64,000 bases of DNA from Echinarachnius parma (taxonomy: Eukaryota; Echinodermata; Echinoidea; Clypeasteroida; Echinarachniidae), in assembly GCA_037951105.1 (NCBI GenBank), contig JBAMJV010011170.1:1-64000 (forward strand). Reading direction: 5' to 3'. The notes under the pieces are model-generated. The model was not told the origin of the DNA and did not search any database. It saw nothing but the letters and a program-made list of their open reading frames with translations. The translations under genes were made by a program, and so were the position numbers. The stretch's first letter is position 1, and each line of letters starts with the position of its first letter. Below are positions 10,560 to 24,600 of this stretch, in pieces.

Positions 10560-11850
10560 TAGTTACGATACGTACATTATATGTTTTGGGGTCGAACTTC
10601 ATTGTTCGATCATGACAATACACGTCGTGCAAGACTGCATACGCAACGAACGCAGGTGCAGTGCGTATTAATACTTTGTATTTTGTATTTCAAATGATAC
10701 AGCAACATTATTAGCCACCATTTTGTATAGTGTCATATGGAAGGTTTCAAACGTCGTTTGTAAACTCTCGCAAATGCAGTGAAATGCTTTAAAACAATAT
10801 GGAGACGTATGTTCTGTTGGAATTCTGAACTGCTTTTTAAATCGCGTATTAAGAGCTCAAACGAAAAGCTACCAGAGATAGGTTCATTAACTTCTACAGA
10901 CGGAAACATCATCTTATTCTCCCTCCGCTATTCCGGAATTCAGCGATCCCATTGGCCGCAAGGACATATAACAAAACTGGACACAGGAGCACAAAAGTGG
11001 AACGGATGAGGAAAATCAAGACAATGGACTGATAGTAGTTGATCACATTCGATAATAGATTCAATATAGTAATCTAGATTGCAGAAAAAAAAATAAACAG
11101 CTTATCTTGCATGGATATTGGCGTTCCGTGATTTGTTGTACGTTGAAGGAATATACTGTAGATCGCTGATAAAATAACAATTTGATCTAACTTGGTTCTA
11201 CCGACTGATGCAGTCTATTTCGTTCCTTTGGGTGGTGCGGGAGCGACGAATGACAGGCGAATAACGCGATCTTGAGAGAGGGAATAAATGGGAATCAGCA
11301 GCTCGGGTAAGCACCACTTATCATGCTTATAGCCATGCAGTGGCACCTCCACCCCTCTACCAAGATGGTTTAGCGGTTGTGGGAAGAGTTTACCCTACAG
11401 CGATATGAAGTTTTGTTAGATTGGGTATTGTTATGTGCATTTAGCAGTTTGCCAGTTGCCCTTTTCTTTATCGTATCATCATCAGCAAGAAGACAAGACG
11501 ATACGTTTTGACATTGTGACTTTAGTATCGAGTTCCACAATGATCTTTCGCTCGTGATAATTAGGTAATCCAAAATATTATTCAATTTATTGATAATCAT
11601 GTAATACGTCTCAAGGCGACAATCACTACCATGACTAAGTGTAAACTATTTTTTATAATGATGTTAGTGACTCTTGAGAAAAAGTAATTGGGCTACTGCT
11701 CCATTGGATATCAGCAGTTTCTTATTTCATGTCCATCATCTACTCATCAAATGTTAAGCCAGGGTTTGGGGCACCTCACAGCATTCCCGATTGTTGCCAT
11801 AAGGTCTTGAATAATGTTAAAAGGATCGCTGCTCAACGAAGGGGGTGTAT
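10560..11850. other. Intergenic DNA upstream of the NLR gene
   Basis: No exon could be supported. A 76-codon frame at 10779-11009 has no recognisable domain and is probably chance. If the NLR gene has an upstream untranslated exon or promoter it may lie here, but no TATA-like or initiator element stands out. Confidence 0.4.
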
Positions 11851-11854
11851 ATTT

Positions 11855-11932
11855 CGTTTGTTTGTTGTTGGTGTTGTTGTCGTTATTGTTGTTGTGGTTG
11901 GTGTTGTTGTTGTTATTGTTGTTGTTGTTGGG
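11855..11932 (+). repeat. Imperfect (TTG)n microsatellite
   Basis: Gtt/ttg trinucleotides with occasional tcg and ggt interruptions. Open frames on either strand give Val/Leu or Asn runs only. Confidence 0.85.
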
Positions 11933-12070
11933 GAACTGCTCAATTCGCAATGTATGTTGCCATCGTTGGAGTTTCCCCATTCCTTCATGTTCATTTTACA
12001 ACGTCCCACTAATCTTTTCGTTCCCTTGAACTTTCACGGTTGACTCCTACACGTATACAAGGGTGCTTCT

Positions 12071-12090
12071 CCCCCCCCCCCCCCCCCCCC
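12071..12090 (+). repeat. Poly-C run
   Basis: About 20 C, about 220 bases before the predicted NLR start codon. Confidence 0.8.
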
Positions 12091-12311
12091 ACCCCTCCCA
12101 AGAGCGAGTCAGGCAAACCACCTAAGGGCATTTTGTCAGCAGTGGTTCGATTGAATGGTGAAAGCTTCCCCTTAATCGAAGTCCTCTGTGTACCGGTTGG
12201 TAGACGTGACAAAGGTGGCAGCTGACTCCGGGTTGCATTAAACACTTTATACTGTTGTATTGAACATTTCTGAATACTTATAGATTTGCTTCTTTTGTTC
12301 GTCCGTGTTAG

Positions 12312-12624
12312 ATGGCGTCTTCGAGCAGGCTACGTGGCTACACCACGGATCATATTTTCCTTCAGGTAGCAGATGCATTAACTTATAACATCCACATCGA
12401 GAAACTGGGGAAAGAGCTTGGAGTGTCCGTCCCCGATGTTACAAGAGCCATCGAAACCAACCATCAAGGAGCTAGTGTTACATCCTATGGCACGCTCTGC
12501 ATGCTTCGGTCGTGGGCGGAGGGAGTGGGCTCATCGGACCAGCTGACCAGACTTACAACCGCACTCCAGAGAGCTGGCTTGCAACGAATCGCCGACGATA
12601 TCTCGGGTGGAGGGAAACACGGGG
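12312..12624 (+). CDS. NLR exon 1: death-fold domain
   Basis: Encodes 104 codons plus one base (donor gggg/gtaagt). Residues about 15-95 fit a death domain: a helical pattern with LGKELGVSVPDV, a conserved Trp in the MLRSWAEG segment and LTTALQRAGLQRIADDI at the end. The ATG is immediately preceded by an in-frame TAG. The stretch ttgttcgtccgtgttag also looks like a splice acceptor, so a 5' untranslated exon upstream is possible. The exon ends in phase 1, matching the two bases that open the next exon. Confidence 0.75.
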
Positions 12625-15600
12625 GTAAGTAATTTAATAACACGTTTCATCAATCAAAGCGTATGTTGTGCCTTGAATCATACGCTCTTAGAAATATTGG
12701 GTAAAGCATGGATACATAATCATTGATTGGTAAACCAATACTTGGCATTTCTATGCCTAACTGCATAATATTTTGTCCAATTATTGCTCATTCTTACCCA
12801 ATTACTGTTCATTTTGGGTAAGAATGAGTAATAATTGGACAAAATAGTATGCAGTTGGGCATAGATATGCCCAGTTTTGGTTTACCCATCAATGAGGGCA
12901 CTTATGTATCCAAGCATTACCCAATATTTCTAAGAGTGCATTACTGTGTTATATAAGTGCAATTGTTCTGTTTGGTGTGAATGTGTGTGTATTAATGTTG
13001 TTGGTGGTTGTGGTTCACATTCAGCAAAACAAATCCGATTGATTGATTGTATATGTAGCATATAAATATATTACCTGAACATTTATGGTATTTTATTGTT
13101 TGTTTTTTAGCATACCCGTATCATGTTCATGTTAGTTAGGTCATACAAAAGTATTACAACTACAATTTGTGGATTATGACATTGTATATGTTCGGATATA
13201 AGATATTGGAAAGATACACACTTTTCTAACAAAGTAGATCAGGGTAAAGAAAATGTTTTAAATATGCCTCTTTGGCCAGAACAGTGACCCATAGCTTAGT
13301 TATATATTTGACAGTTTATTAATAATGTCTAAAATACTGTTTACCCCACTTTTGATAACCTACAGCATACTACATGTCATTACCGTCATAGATTAATATT
13401 GATTCTAGCATAATGACACATGTTATATTTCTTCAAAAAATAATGATGAAAGTTGAGTTGGGACATGAACGGTTTATTGTCATTATTCAAGAATAAAAAT
13501 ACTTGAATGGACACAGCTCGCATTCAAAAAATATCCCTTACAACATCCTCTTTTCATTACAAAGGTCGATCTCCAATGACTCCCGAAGATCTAGCGAGCT
13601 ACCGCGCGCGGTTGATATCCCGCTACATCGATGAGTACAACGACATTAAGACATCTCCCTTAGATCCAGATTCGCGCATGAAGCAAGATATGATCTACGT
13701 CAATCTCGAGCTGCTAAAAGAAGATAAACAACAAAGCAAGGCATTAGAATATGATGGTATATTTAAGCTTTTGCTGCCAAGTGAGGGGAAGAAGAGAATT
13801 GCCTTTCTAGGAGAGGCGGGTGTCGGCAAAACCACTCTCCTAGCAAAGATAGCGTATGACTGGGCAACTGGCCAATGCCTACAGGAGATTGATCTACTCT
13901 TTCTACTAACACTCAGAGAAACGCAAGAAGGTCGTTGCTTTGGCGACATACTGAATGAGTTAGTATATGAGTACGATGGCGTTGAAATTCCAGGTGACGT
14001 CGTTGAGAAATACATCAGCAAATATCCGACTAAAACAGTGATGTTATTCGACGGATTAGACGAGTATCAAGGAGATATCGCAAAGAAGATGCCCAATGAA
14101 GTTTTAGTCCAGATTATGAGAGGCGAGAAGATGAAGCACACGCCTCTTATTGTCACTTCTCGACCATGGCGTGCCGACCAAATCACCAATGTTGACAAGA
14201 TTAACAAGCAGTACGAACGTGTTCGGGTCAAAGGCTTCAAAAAAGGGGATGTAGCAACATACATTGGAAAGTACTTCATCGAAGACGTAGCTTCGGCGGA
14301 GAGTCTCATTGAACTTTTAGAGGACAACGAGACAATTAGAGATCACCTGGCTCATATTCCTATATTTTGCGCAATGCTATGTCACGCTTGGAAAAGCCAA
14401 TCGAATAGGGATAGGCTGCGTAGGCTAGAGACAATTCCACAATTATTTGGGCTTATTGTGCATTCATTAGTTGAACACTCTTACTCCAAATGCAAAGAAA
14501 ATGGTGGTGACGAAACAATAACACTAAAGAAGTATCAAGATAGATGGAAACAGGTTCTCACGCAGATTGGCGAGCTAGCATACAACGGGTTGATTTCAAA
14601 GCACATGCTGTCTCGGGAAGAAGAATTTGATGGTTGCTCTGAGGCTGTCAACACAGCTTGCGAAATAGGAGTCATGTCAATGAAAAAGAGAGTAGCACCA
14701 TTAGATGAGAGACTGAAGGGGAAGGAGTATGTGACCGAGGCACAATTCCCGCATAAATTAATGCAAGAATATGTGGCCGGTCACTACGTCGCATCCCTCT
14801 ACCAAACACACCCTGCAAAGTTTCAGAAGATTCTGGAGCAGTGTCTGGAACACTACTATGAGTTTGAGTACCTCCTGACCTTTGCGGCAGCGCATGGGGG
14901 AGAAGCTGGACGGGCTGTGATGGAAGCTCTCTGTAAGGATGTAGATTATAACAAGCCATTCATCATGAAAGTGTCATTTGGCTGTCACAACGAGGAAGCC
15001 ATCGCCCCTGCAGTGGATCTCCTGCGACAGTCAACTGCCTTCGAAATTGATGATAAATGTTACCTTCATTTCCAGTATGCACTGGATGTAAGCGGCAGAA
15101 TGGTAATACATTATTTACCTGTATTCGCAACGTGATATCATTCATATAATTAATTCGTATCGCCTAGTTACAAATGGAAACATGCTTGTTAACGTTTTGG
15201 CGTTAACATTCCATAATTATAAACCGCGAACTGTGTTACATTTTATTCTTTTGTAAGTTGTCATTGTCTTATGTCAGAAGCGGCAAATTCCCACCAGTTC
15301 AAGGGCATAATTATACTACATTGTCCACAGGAAAGTTACAGAATAGGTTGTCTTACTCTTCTCTATCATAAAAAAAAGTTCATGCGCGTCGTTATTCGTT
15401 TCTGACGTGATGCCGGATGTATTCCCCGTTTCATAATACTTAAACTTTCTATTGAAAATTACACAATTCTATCATTATTTAGGTGTGCAGTAAATATTTG
15501 AAAAAAAATCCTTAATCTCAAGATAAATGTTTCAAGCCATAGATATAATACACAAGAAAGATAATCCAAATACAAGACCTGCGCACACCGATACATTTTA

Positions 15601-18600
15601 TAGTAACCATTACACAATGGACAATCAGATAAAGTCAATCACACCATATTCAACTGCATCAAGTACTTTTAGATATAAGTTTATCATTTACATCCCCATC
15701 CCGAACGTGATTAAATAGAGATACATCTTTCACCAAAGATATTTCCTGGTGAGAAATTTGTTCGTATAAAGTACCGAGGTGTCATGTAAAAGCGACAATT
15801 GTGGTCCAGCTCCAACTCACAAACAAAAGTTCAAAACAAAGGAAAGCTGTTTAGATCAATTGCTAGTTAAAAACACAGTATAATTAGTCTAGTAGATATG
15901 TGAATATAGCAAACAATTGTGTTTTTTTTTACATAGAAGCATAACATTTGGCACATGTCTAGAGCATGGCCCTAGTAAACTTTTTAGCTATGGGGTCACT
16001 CGAAATGAGGTCTGTGTAAGCTTTGTCAGCCAGCTTGTGTGCGTCGCATATCTCCAGATCAGATGAATCAATTGTCATGAATCTTCACATGATGATAGAT
16101 CATGATCTAACTTAGATCTGCTAACTTTTCAGTGACGTCACATTACTATGACGTCATCAGGACGCCATTTTGTAAAATTTCATTAATTCCATATCTCAGT
16201 CATGCTTCATCAATTTTAATTCAAATTTCGCATCAATATTAATCAGGTCAATCGTCATCTTTTAAGCTTATGCGCATGCGCTTACACTCGGAAACGCGCG
16301 CGTACGCGTCCGTCAAATGAAAAAAATGCTCAAAATCTTAACCCAAGTAATGAACTATATGTTTCAGACAATTTTAAGCGTTTCAATAATTTCCGCGCGT
16401 GCGCGTCGGCGCACGCGTATTTGCGCGCGTAACGCAAATAAACAGGAAAAATTACGTTTTTTCACATGTTTTGCAATCCTTATATCTTCCTTAATGCACC
16501 CTTTAAATCTGAGCCATTCACGACTCATAATAACGGAGTACACGCGCGTCAAATTCAAAATTACGCGCGCATGCAAAATGGCAAAACACTAGCTAACTTT
16601 GATCATGCAACTGCTGCCATTCAGAGAGGATACAGATCCTTCTATGCACTTACTGGTTCAGATCCCTCTGGTGCGCGTCTTCTTCCTCATCTCTGTGCCA
16701 GGCTGTGGAAGTCTTTCTGCATTCCAAGGATGTTGTATGGCTGTACCAGTATTGTCTACTCCAATGCCATGCTCTCCAGACTCGATAAGGCTCAGATACA
16801 TCTCTTCAAGAAAGTTCTGGGGCTTCCCCCTTCTGCGGCTGATGAGGCAGTCTACCTTCTCACCGATCTGTGCCCTCTCAGTTTGTTGGTGTCTCAGGAA
16901 AGGCTACTTCTGCTTGGCAGGCTTCTGAACATTCCAGTTGAGAGGGTTGAACGTCGCCTGTTCTTCCATTGCATAGCAGCTAACTCTTCCTCGATTCGCT
17001 CGTGGGATGATTGCCTTTCTCGCCTCGGTCTTCCTGGAGTAGCTGAACTGATCTCTTCCCCTCCTTCCTACAGCAAGTGGAAGGTGTCTGTTCTAGCGTC
17101 AGTCCAAGCTGCCTCTGACTCCATCCTTGCGGCGGTCCTGTCCGGCAAGTCCTCTCTCTCACTTTGGCTTGGTAGGCCTAAGGTGCCAGCTCTTCATATG
17201 TATCCCCAGTACATTTCCAATCCAGCCCTGCGCCAGGCTGTCCTCATCAAAGCGCAGCTTTCCTGCAAGGTTTACCTTACCCAAGCCAGGCTGGTCAAGA
17301 TTGGCAAGGGTGTGGATTCTACCTGTCGTCTCTGTCATCTACACCATGAAGACGAAGTTCACCTCATCTCGGTGTGCCCGATCTTTGCGCCGCAAAGGCA
17401 GTGTCTACTTGCTCAAATTGGGAAGAGCCCGCACATTTTGTTACGTCATTTTGACTTGGCCGCCCCAGCTTCCTTTGCTGCTTCTGTCATGCTTCTTCCC
17501 CTTCTGACTGTTCCTTGCCATGTCCGGAACCTTCTCCATGTTTTTATCCTCTCCTTTATTCGTAATGTACATGCAACTCGTCTTAGTCTGCTAGATAATT
17601 AATCCTTCATAATTGTACCAGCATCTATATATTGTGTGATCTCCGATACTACCGGAGGAAGAATAACAAGAAGAAGAAGAAGAAGAAGAAGGTAAAAACA
17701 TCCTTTTTTTTATTCGGCAATAACTTTTTTTAAAGTCCACAAACACCCAATTTTCCTTTCATATTCAGAAGATTATGAGTTGTAGATGCGAATTCATACC
17801 TCATTTATGCCGAGTAAATGTTATATAAAGTCATCATATTTAGGGTTAAAGTTGAAAATGCGAATTTTAACAATTTCAATCAATTTTGAAATCGATCACA
17901 GCGGACGTTTGACCATATCTCGCTTATTCTCCATCAATTTTCTCCCAAATTTTGATATATCGTAGCTGATGTCCTGCTCTATTGGCATTCTTTTCACAAC
18001 ATTTCGGTTTGTTAACTGGATCCTGATGAATTATCTGATTGTAAATAAGAGTCCAAATCTGATATAAATTGAGGTTTAGCCGAAACGTATGCTTTCGACC
18101 TATAACTGCTGGAGGAATTATGCTACCAATGTGAAACTTCGCATGTAGATAGGGATGTGCAAGTCCATCATTTCATAAGGTAACACCAAATCGCGAAAAT
18201 GCATATTTCATTGTCATATTTACCGTCAAATCAAGCATGAATACTCAATAACCACGAACGCCGCGGACATGAAATTCAGCACACATGTATGTTATAATGA
18301 AAGGAACAATTTTCGAAAGATAAGATCGGATTATGAAAATGGCGTTAAGGATATGTAAATTAGGTTCAAAGGTCAAATAACTCACTGTTACAATGACAAA
18401 TGCAGTGTGCAATCACTGATGTATCTTTCCCGATTTCCCATTTTCGTTAAGAGATCTAATGTTGGTCTCGCGGTATAATTTGTGACACAAGATCTAAGGG
18501 TCGTGGTTTCGAATCCAAGGCAATATTTTTTTTTTATTTTTTTTATTTTTTATTTTTTTTCAGGGGGGTGGGGGGATCTATTATTATTGATATGATGATT

Positions 18601-21600
18601 GAGTAGTTATTTTCGTAATCACCCTTTTATCATAATAAATCGATACGTATAACCTTAATCTAGTTGAATTTAATATTGCATATTGGTGAGTGACGGAATA
18701 CATTATGCTGTTAAATGTGTATCTGTTTAGTATTACACTTTGTTTAATTTGTTTATTGTGTGTTACTGTATAACTTAAAAAGGTTGATGAACGCACAACT
18801 CCCAGCACAAGGCCTGTCAGTAAGGACCATGACACATCCTACTACGCTGGTATCGTCCTCGTCTCACTACCCAAGCTCAAAAGGGTGAAAATCCGTCATG
18901 TTACGGGGGATTTGCCCGATTCGTTCTTTGCAGGAATGGCGACAGGAGCAAGACAGTCAAAGGTCATTTATGATAATTAATTATTTTTTGCGCATTTTAT
19001 TGCCATAAAGATAAAACAAAATAACAGTTATAACATCATCACATAATCGAATCTACTTACAAGTTCGATATCGCATCATAACCTGTATGGAGTAATTTAA
19101 TATGATGTGGGTTTTTTCAGTCATTTTAACAGGGTTTGCCGATGTTAGTCCATCTAGTCCCCGATGATATTATGATTACTCGCGTTTTAACAAATAATAA
19201 CCAAATTTTTAGGATAATATATCAACAATGAACTTCAAAACGGATGCAGAAAGTGCAACTATTTTCTTCCTTCAAACTTGTAGAGTTGACCAGATGTGAT
19301 TTCATCCACTTCCTACATGTACAAAGGCCCGTAGCCAGAGGGGTGCGTCGGGTGCGTACGCACACCCCCACCCCCCCCCCCCCCCTCCCCAAAAAAGAAA
19401 AAAGCATCGATATAAAAATACTGGATATAGCGACAGCGCCCTCTTCATTAAGCCAGCGACAGTGTGAAAAGTACATCTAAGACAAAAAGTGCTCCATTCA
19501 CTCGCGTGAATCGATTTACGCGAGTGAATGGAGCACCTTTTGTATTGGTGTGCTTTTAAATATTTACGTGTGTATGGCGTTGAGTGGTCTCAGTGCGGTT
19601 TGTGTATGCAACTTCAAAACAGGTCAAGAATCCTGACTACGTTCGGTCTTGACGTCTCCCCCCCCCCCCCCCCCCCCCCCGCCCTTCCCTCATGCACGAC
19701 TCAGCAAGTGGTCTTGGTCTCGGACACGGTTAGTCTCGGTCCCGTTATTTAAATTACGCACCCCCCCCCCCCCCCCTTGAAAAATCCTGGGTGTAATATC
19801 TGAATGAGGAATTGATTTAATGAACTAGAGAGGCTGGGGAAAGAGCGAGGGAGATAGAAATAGAGGGCGAGGTATGGAGAGGGAGGGGGAGGGCGGCCGG
19901 GGGGGGGGGGGGGGGGGGGGGGAGTTGTTGGTCCTCGAATAACGTTAATGATCACAGAATGGTTCTGAATGGATTAACCACTCTCCTTCTCTCTCTGTTC
20001 TATTCCAATTTCTTCAGTAATTATGATATTATTTGTTTGTGTTATATTTCAAAGAATTTGTAAATAAAAAATACTCCTGTAAGAAGCATAATGAACGGCG
20101 TAATTAATCTTCAAAATATATTAGGAAGTCGTTTATGAAGACTCTCTCAAAGTTGTTGGAATCAATATTTCTTCAGTAAACCCTTGCCTACATCATATCA
20201 CATTTCCGGTATTAAATTCATGTTTTATACTACGGTTACATAGTTGGAGGGTTAAGATAAAGATGTCTCACTTGTCTAGTGTCGATAAATTCATGAACAT
20301 TTTGACAAGAACAAAATTACTATGGGCAATATTAGAAGAGACATCAAATTCAATAGATAATCTTGCCAGTTTTACGGCTTCAAGTTGATTCAATTTTAAC
20401 ATCGACAATATCACTTTGTTCCCTCTCTAGATAGAGGAACTGACCATAGGACGCTGTTACCTGAGTCCTGTTGCATCTAAACAGTTTTGGAGAGCCGTCT
20501 CCACCATGCCGAGCATTCGATCACTCACCATGAGTCAGCTGGACCTTGATGATGCTGGCTTCACTACAATGTTATCGTTAGCGCCATCATCAAAGGTAAA
20601 TTAACCTGCTTTCCAATTGTCTCTCTCCCCATCTCAATTACCCATTCATTCTATACCTGAATGGATTAGCTTGTATTATTTGAATACGACAATAAAACAT
20701 AATTATGGAGATGATTGTTACACTTTACTGTAACTGTCACATTTAATTCAGGTACCCACCAAATAACCTTCCCCCCCCCCCCCCCCCGGCCCCCCTCCCA
20801 CCCTTCTCTCCTCTCTCTCTCTCCCTATCTTCACTCCCTCTCTTTTATTTTATTAAGTCAATCCCTTATTCAAATATTACACCCACATGGATTAACCAAA
20901 TAATTTTTTGAAGGAATGACGTAATGGAAGAATGAAGATGACTATATATTTGAGAAAGTATTGCGCCCCTTCCATCCCTGTGCTATTCAACTTATTTTTT
21001 ATTTTTGTTCAGTAATGATAATTATTATATTTGTTTGTCTAGTAATACAAAGACATTTTGAATACAAATACTTTTGTTAAAAACATGATTAGTGGCGTAA
21101 TTAATCTTCATATATATTAATAAGTCATTTTCGGTGACTGCTCTATCGAACATTAACCGCTTGCCTGCATCATGTCACATTCCCCCTGGTAAATTCATGT
21201 TATAAACCAGGTCTGATTACATGATGAGAGGGGATAAGATGCATATGCTTCATGATAATACATGGACATTTTGACAATGATAAAATAATAGAAATCTTGA
21301 AGTTACACGGATTCAAATTTATTCAATTTTATAATCGACAATATCACTTTGTTCTCTATCTAGATAGAGGAACTAAAAATCGAGAGGACTTACCTGGGTC
21401 CTGTTGCATCTGAACAGTTTGGGAAAGCCGTCTCTACCATGCCAAACATTCGATCACTCACCATCGCTGGAGCTAATTCGCTTGATGAGGCTGGCTTCAT
21501 TAGTATGTCATCGTTAGCGACATCGTCAAAGGTACATTATCCTGTTTTCTAGTTGTCTCTTTCCTCAACTACATTATATTTACTCATTATATATCTGAAT

Positions 21601-24600
21601 AGATCAACTTTTATATTTTGAATATGGCAATACAAACTAATAACGGAGATGATTGTTACATTATACTGTAAGCCTCCACACTAACTGTTCTTTTGTTCTA
21701 ATTTACTTGCCCGAAATGAAAACATAGAAAAATATAACAAATATCATATTCTTTTAGATATATTATGATAATTTTATGTACTAAGTCACTGAGGTCCCGA
21801 AGAAAAAAACGTTTTCGCTGCATTTTGTGGACCCAGTCGGTAAAATTACGGCACTAATTTCGACTCATTTATTGTCCGTCCGAAGTATTAACTTAGCGCA
21901 GTTACGATGATTATTTTATTGACTAATATTCGTAACGTTTTTGCATCATTTGGAGAACCCAATCGGTACACTTACGGCACTAATTTCGACTCATTTATCG
22001 TCCGTTGGAGTTATTAAATTTGCGCAGTTACGATGATTATTATTTGTATTGACTTATATTTGTATTTCGTTGATTAGTTTATTGAATAAAATTCATAATG
22101 TTTTCTCTTCAATCGGTACAATTACGGAACTAATTTTGACTCATTTATCGTCCGTTGGAGTTATTACATTAGCGCAGTTACGATGATTATTTTATTAAAA
22201 ATTATTCGTAACGTTTTCGCTCTATTTTGAGAACCCAATCGATAAAATTACGGCACTAATTTCGACTTATTTATCGTCCGTTGGAGTTATTAAATTAGCG
22301 CGGTTACGATAATTATTTTATTGACTAATATTCGTAACGTTTTCGCTTCATTTTAGGAAGCCAATCGGTAAAATTACGGCACTAATTTCGACTCATATAT
22401 CGTCCGTTAGAGTTATTAAATTTGCGCAGTTACGATGAGTATTTTATTGACTAATATTCGTAATGTTTTCGCTTCAGGGTAAGAAACAAATCGGTAAAAT
22501 TACGCCACTAATTTCGACTTATTTGCGTAATTTCGTTGATTATTTCAATGAGAAATATTCTTAATGTTTTCGCTTCATTTTGATGACCCAATACGGCACT
22601 GTTAAGAATCATCATCAAAACATCTCGCACAAACTCGAGCAACGTCATCTTTCACCAAACTACCTCTCAAAAGACAGAAAAACGACCAAAAATAAGAAGC
22701 AGTGGATACGTCGAGATATTCAGTGAACAAGCATGTTATTCAAGTCTCAACAAAACAACGCTAGCCTTCATCCAGACAACATATCGTAAACGCAGAATTA
22801 GTCTTCATCATGCAAGGAAGTAGGATGGCGTAATTACACCTCTCCCAACAAAAGAGGGAAGTTGTAGCATATTTTTTTCGAACAAAATCATGTCTAGTGC
22901 ACATAATCATGAATGGCATGTTTTATCAACTTATCAAACATGGAATATTTGTTCCTTTATACCAATGTCTAAACTTTATGACTTGGCTACTGTAGATAAA
23001 CATACCATCAATTATATAAACTTGTGTACACATATTCTTTCGTGTATTAAACAAAGTTCAGCAAACATGATCGATTAGAAAAAACAACAGAAAAACTACA
23101 AGAGCCATTTGCCAACGGTTATATCCTAATAACATCGTCAGCATGGAAGAACACATGAAACGCTGCAACTTGTGGAGTGGGTTTCCTTATCTCACCAAGA
23201 GCTCAGAAAGCTTGTCATTCTATCGTGAGTCACAACAAGCGTACCATTAAGAATGAATGTCCTGAAGAAGACGTATATGAATTTTATCAAGATCTCTCAT
23301 CCATAATCGACACCATTCCTGCACATAATTTATTAATTGTAGGGGGGATCTTAATGCCCAACTAGGACCTTCGGAGGCACTATTTACATGTGCAGATGAA
23401 ACCAACATAAATGGAAGGTACATGATAGACTTCATGGAGCAACACAACCTTATTGCCCGTACCAACACAAAGTTCCAGCACCGCAAGGACAGACTTTGGA
23501 CCCATCGCCAGTGAGGGAAAAGGTCCCATTAAGGAGATAATAGCTTTCCCCCCAGACGGCGATCACGTTCGCTGGCGAGACGCAGGTGTCATATTTCAGC
23601 CACTTGAGCGAGCAAACTAATCGCTCCGACTAGATGTGTTTGAGTCGTTTTAGGCGTAATTCACTATGTGTATCGTAGCGAAGCCGTTCATGTATATCGC
23701 ACAGAGGAGAGCGCGCTAGCTAGCTTAGCATAATGTGTTAATTGTTTTCTCGAAATTAGCATACTTACTGATCAGTTTATAATCAAACTAATATCATGAT
23801 CATTGTTTTTAAAGTCATAACGATTGGGAAGGGGGATTGAACTTAATATTTACACAAAAAAACATATGTGTGTACATTATATTTGCGTGATCATGTAACA
23901 TGAACAACACATTTTAAGTTATTTATAACGACCGTGCTTGTATATACAATATTATATTGAAGAATGACTTAGCAAGTACATGAACAGGTATCTTTGGAAT
24001 AAAATGATTTTTTTTTTTTTTTATTAGCGTTTTTAGTCTCGCTCTCAGTTGAAAGAAGTATTGTTGTAAGAAACTTGAAATAGCGTGGTCCTTACTTGTT
24101 AAAGCGGCCAACAGACATGATAACAATCACAATTTACAAGGGAATCCTCCCCCCCCCTCCCCCACGTACATGATATGCCTGTGACTGACCGTGGGAAAAT
24201 ATCTCCGCCCTGGAATGAAGCGCGTTCTCTTGGTCACGTTGGTCTACACCCATTAGTTCTGCGTCTCGTTATGCCTTGTTCGTGATGGGACTCCATTTAA
24301 CAGGCTTTAAGTTCCGCAACTCGAACTTGACCCTAATAATATTACCCAATCAAACCTAAAACTAATATTATCCTAACCCTTTACAAACCATTAGTCCTAA
24401 AAGCCAAGATCCACTCTACCTTCTGACTTCTGAAATCGTTGATAGACGAAATAACGAAATGGAATATATAGCCAACATGATTAACAGACGCACTGGGAGT
24501 AGATCAGGCTAGGCGAATGGACAGATGCGAAATGTTTATGTTACACACATGGGCATACATACATCGCCATGTGCTGCGCTCATACACTCGACTCGCATCG

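Noticed and set aside
9450..10671. Several overlapping proline- or glycine-rich frames
   Set aside because: They are generated by G/C homopolymers and the 187-bp tandem units in several frames on both strands.
13507..13564. ATG at 13507 as the start of a separate NACHT-only gene
   Set aside because: An in-frame TGA precedes it, and a good acceptor at 13564 joins the death-fold exon in the correct phase, so this stretch is more likely intron.
18455..18525. tRNA-like sequence with ggtttcgaatcc
   Set aside because: Box B has an extra T, and no convincing box A, D arm or anticodon stem could be drawn.
21848..22502. Regular spacing of about 126 bp suggested a CRISPR-like array
   Set aside because: The whole unit is repeated without variable spacers; it is an ordinary tandem satellite in eukaryotic DNA.
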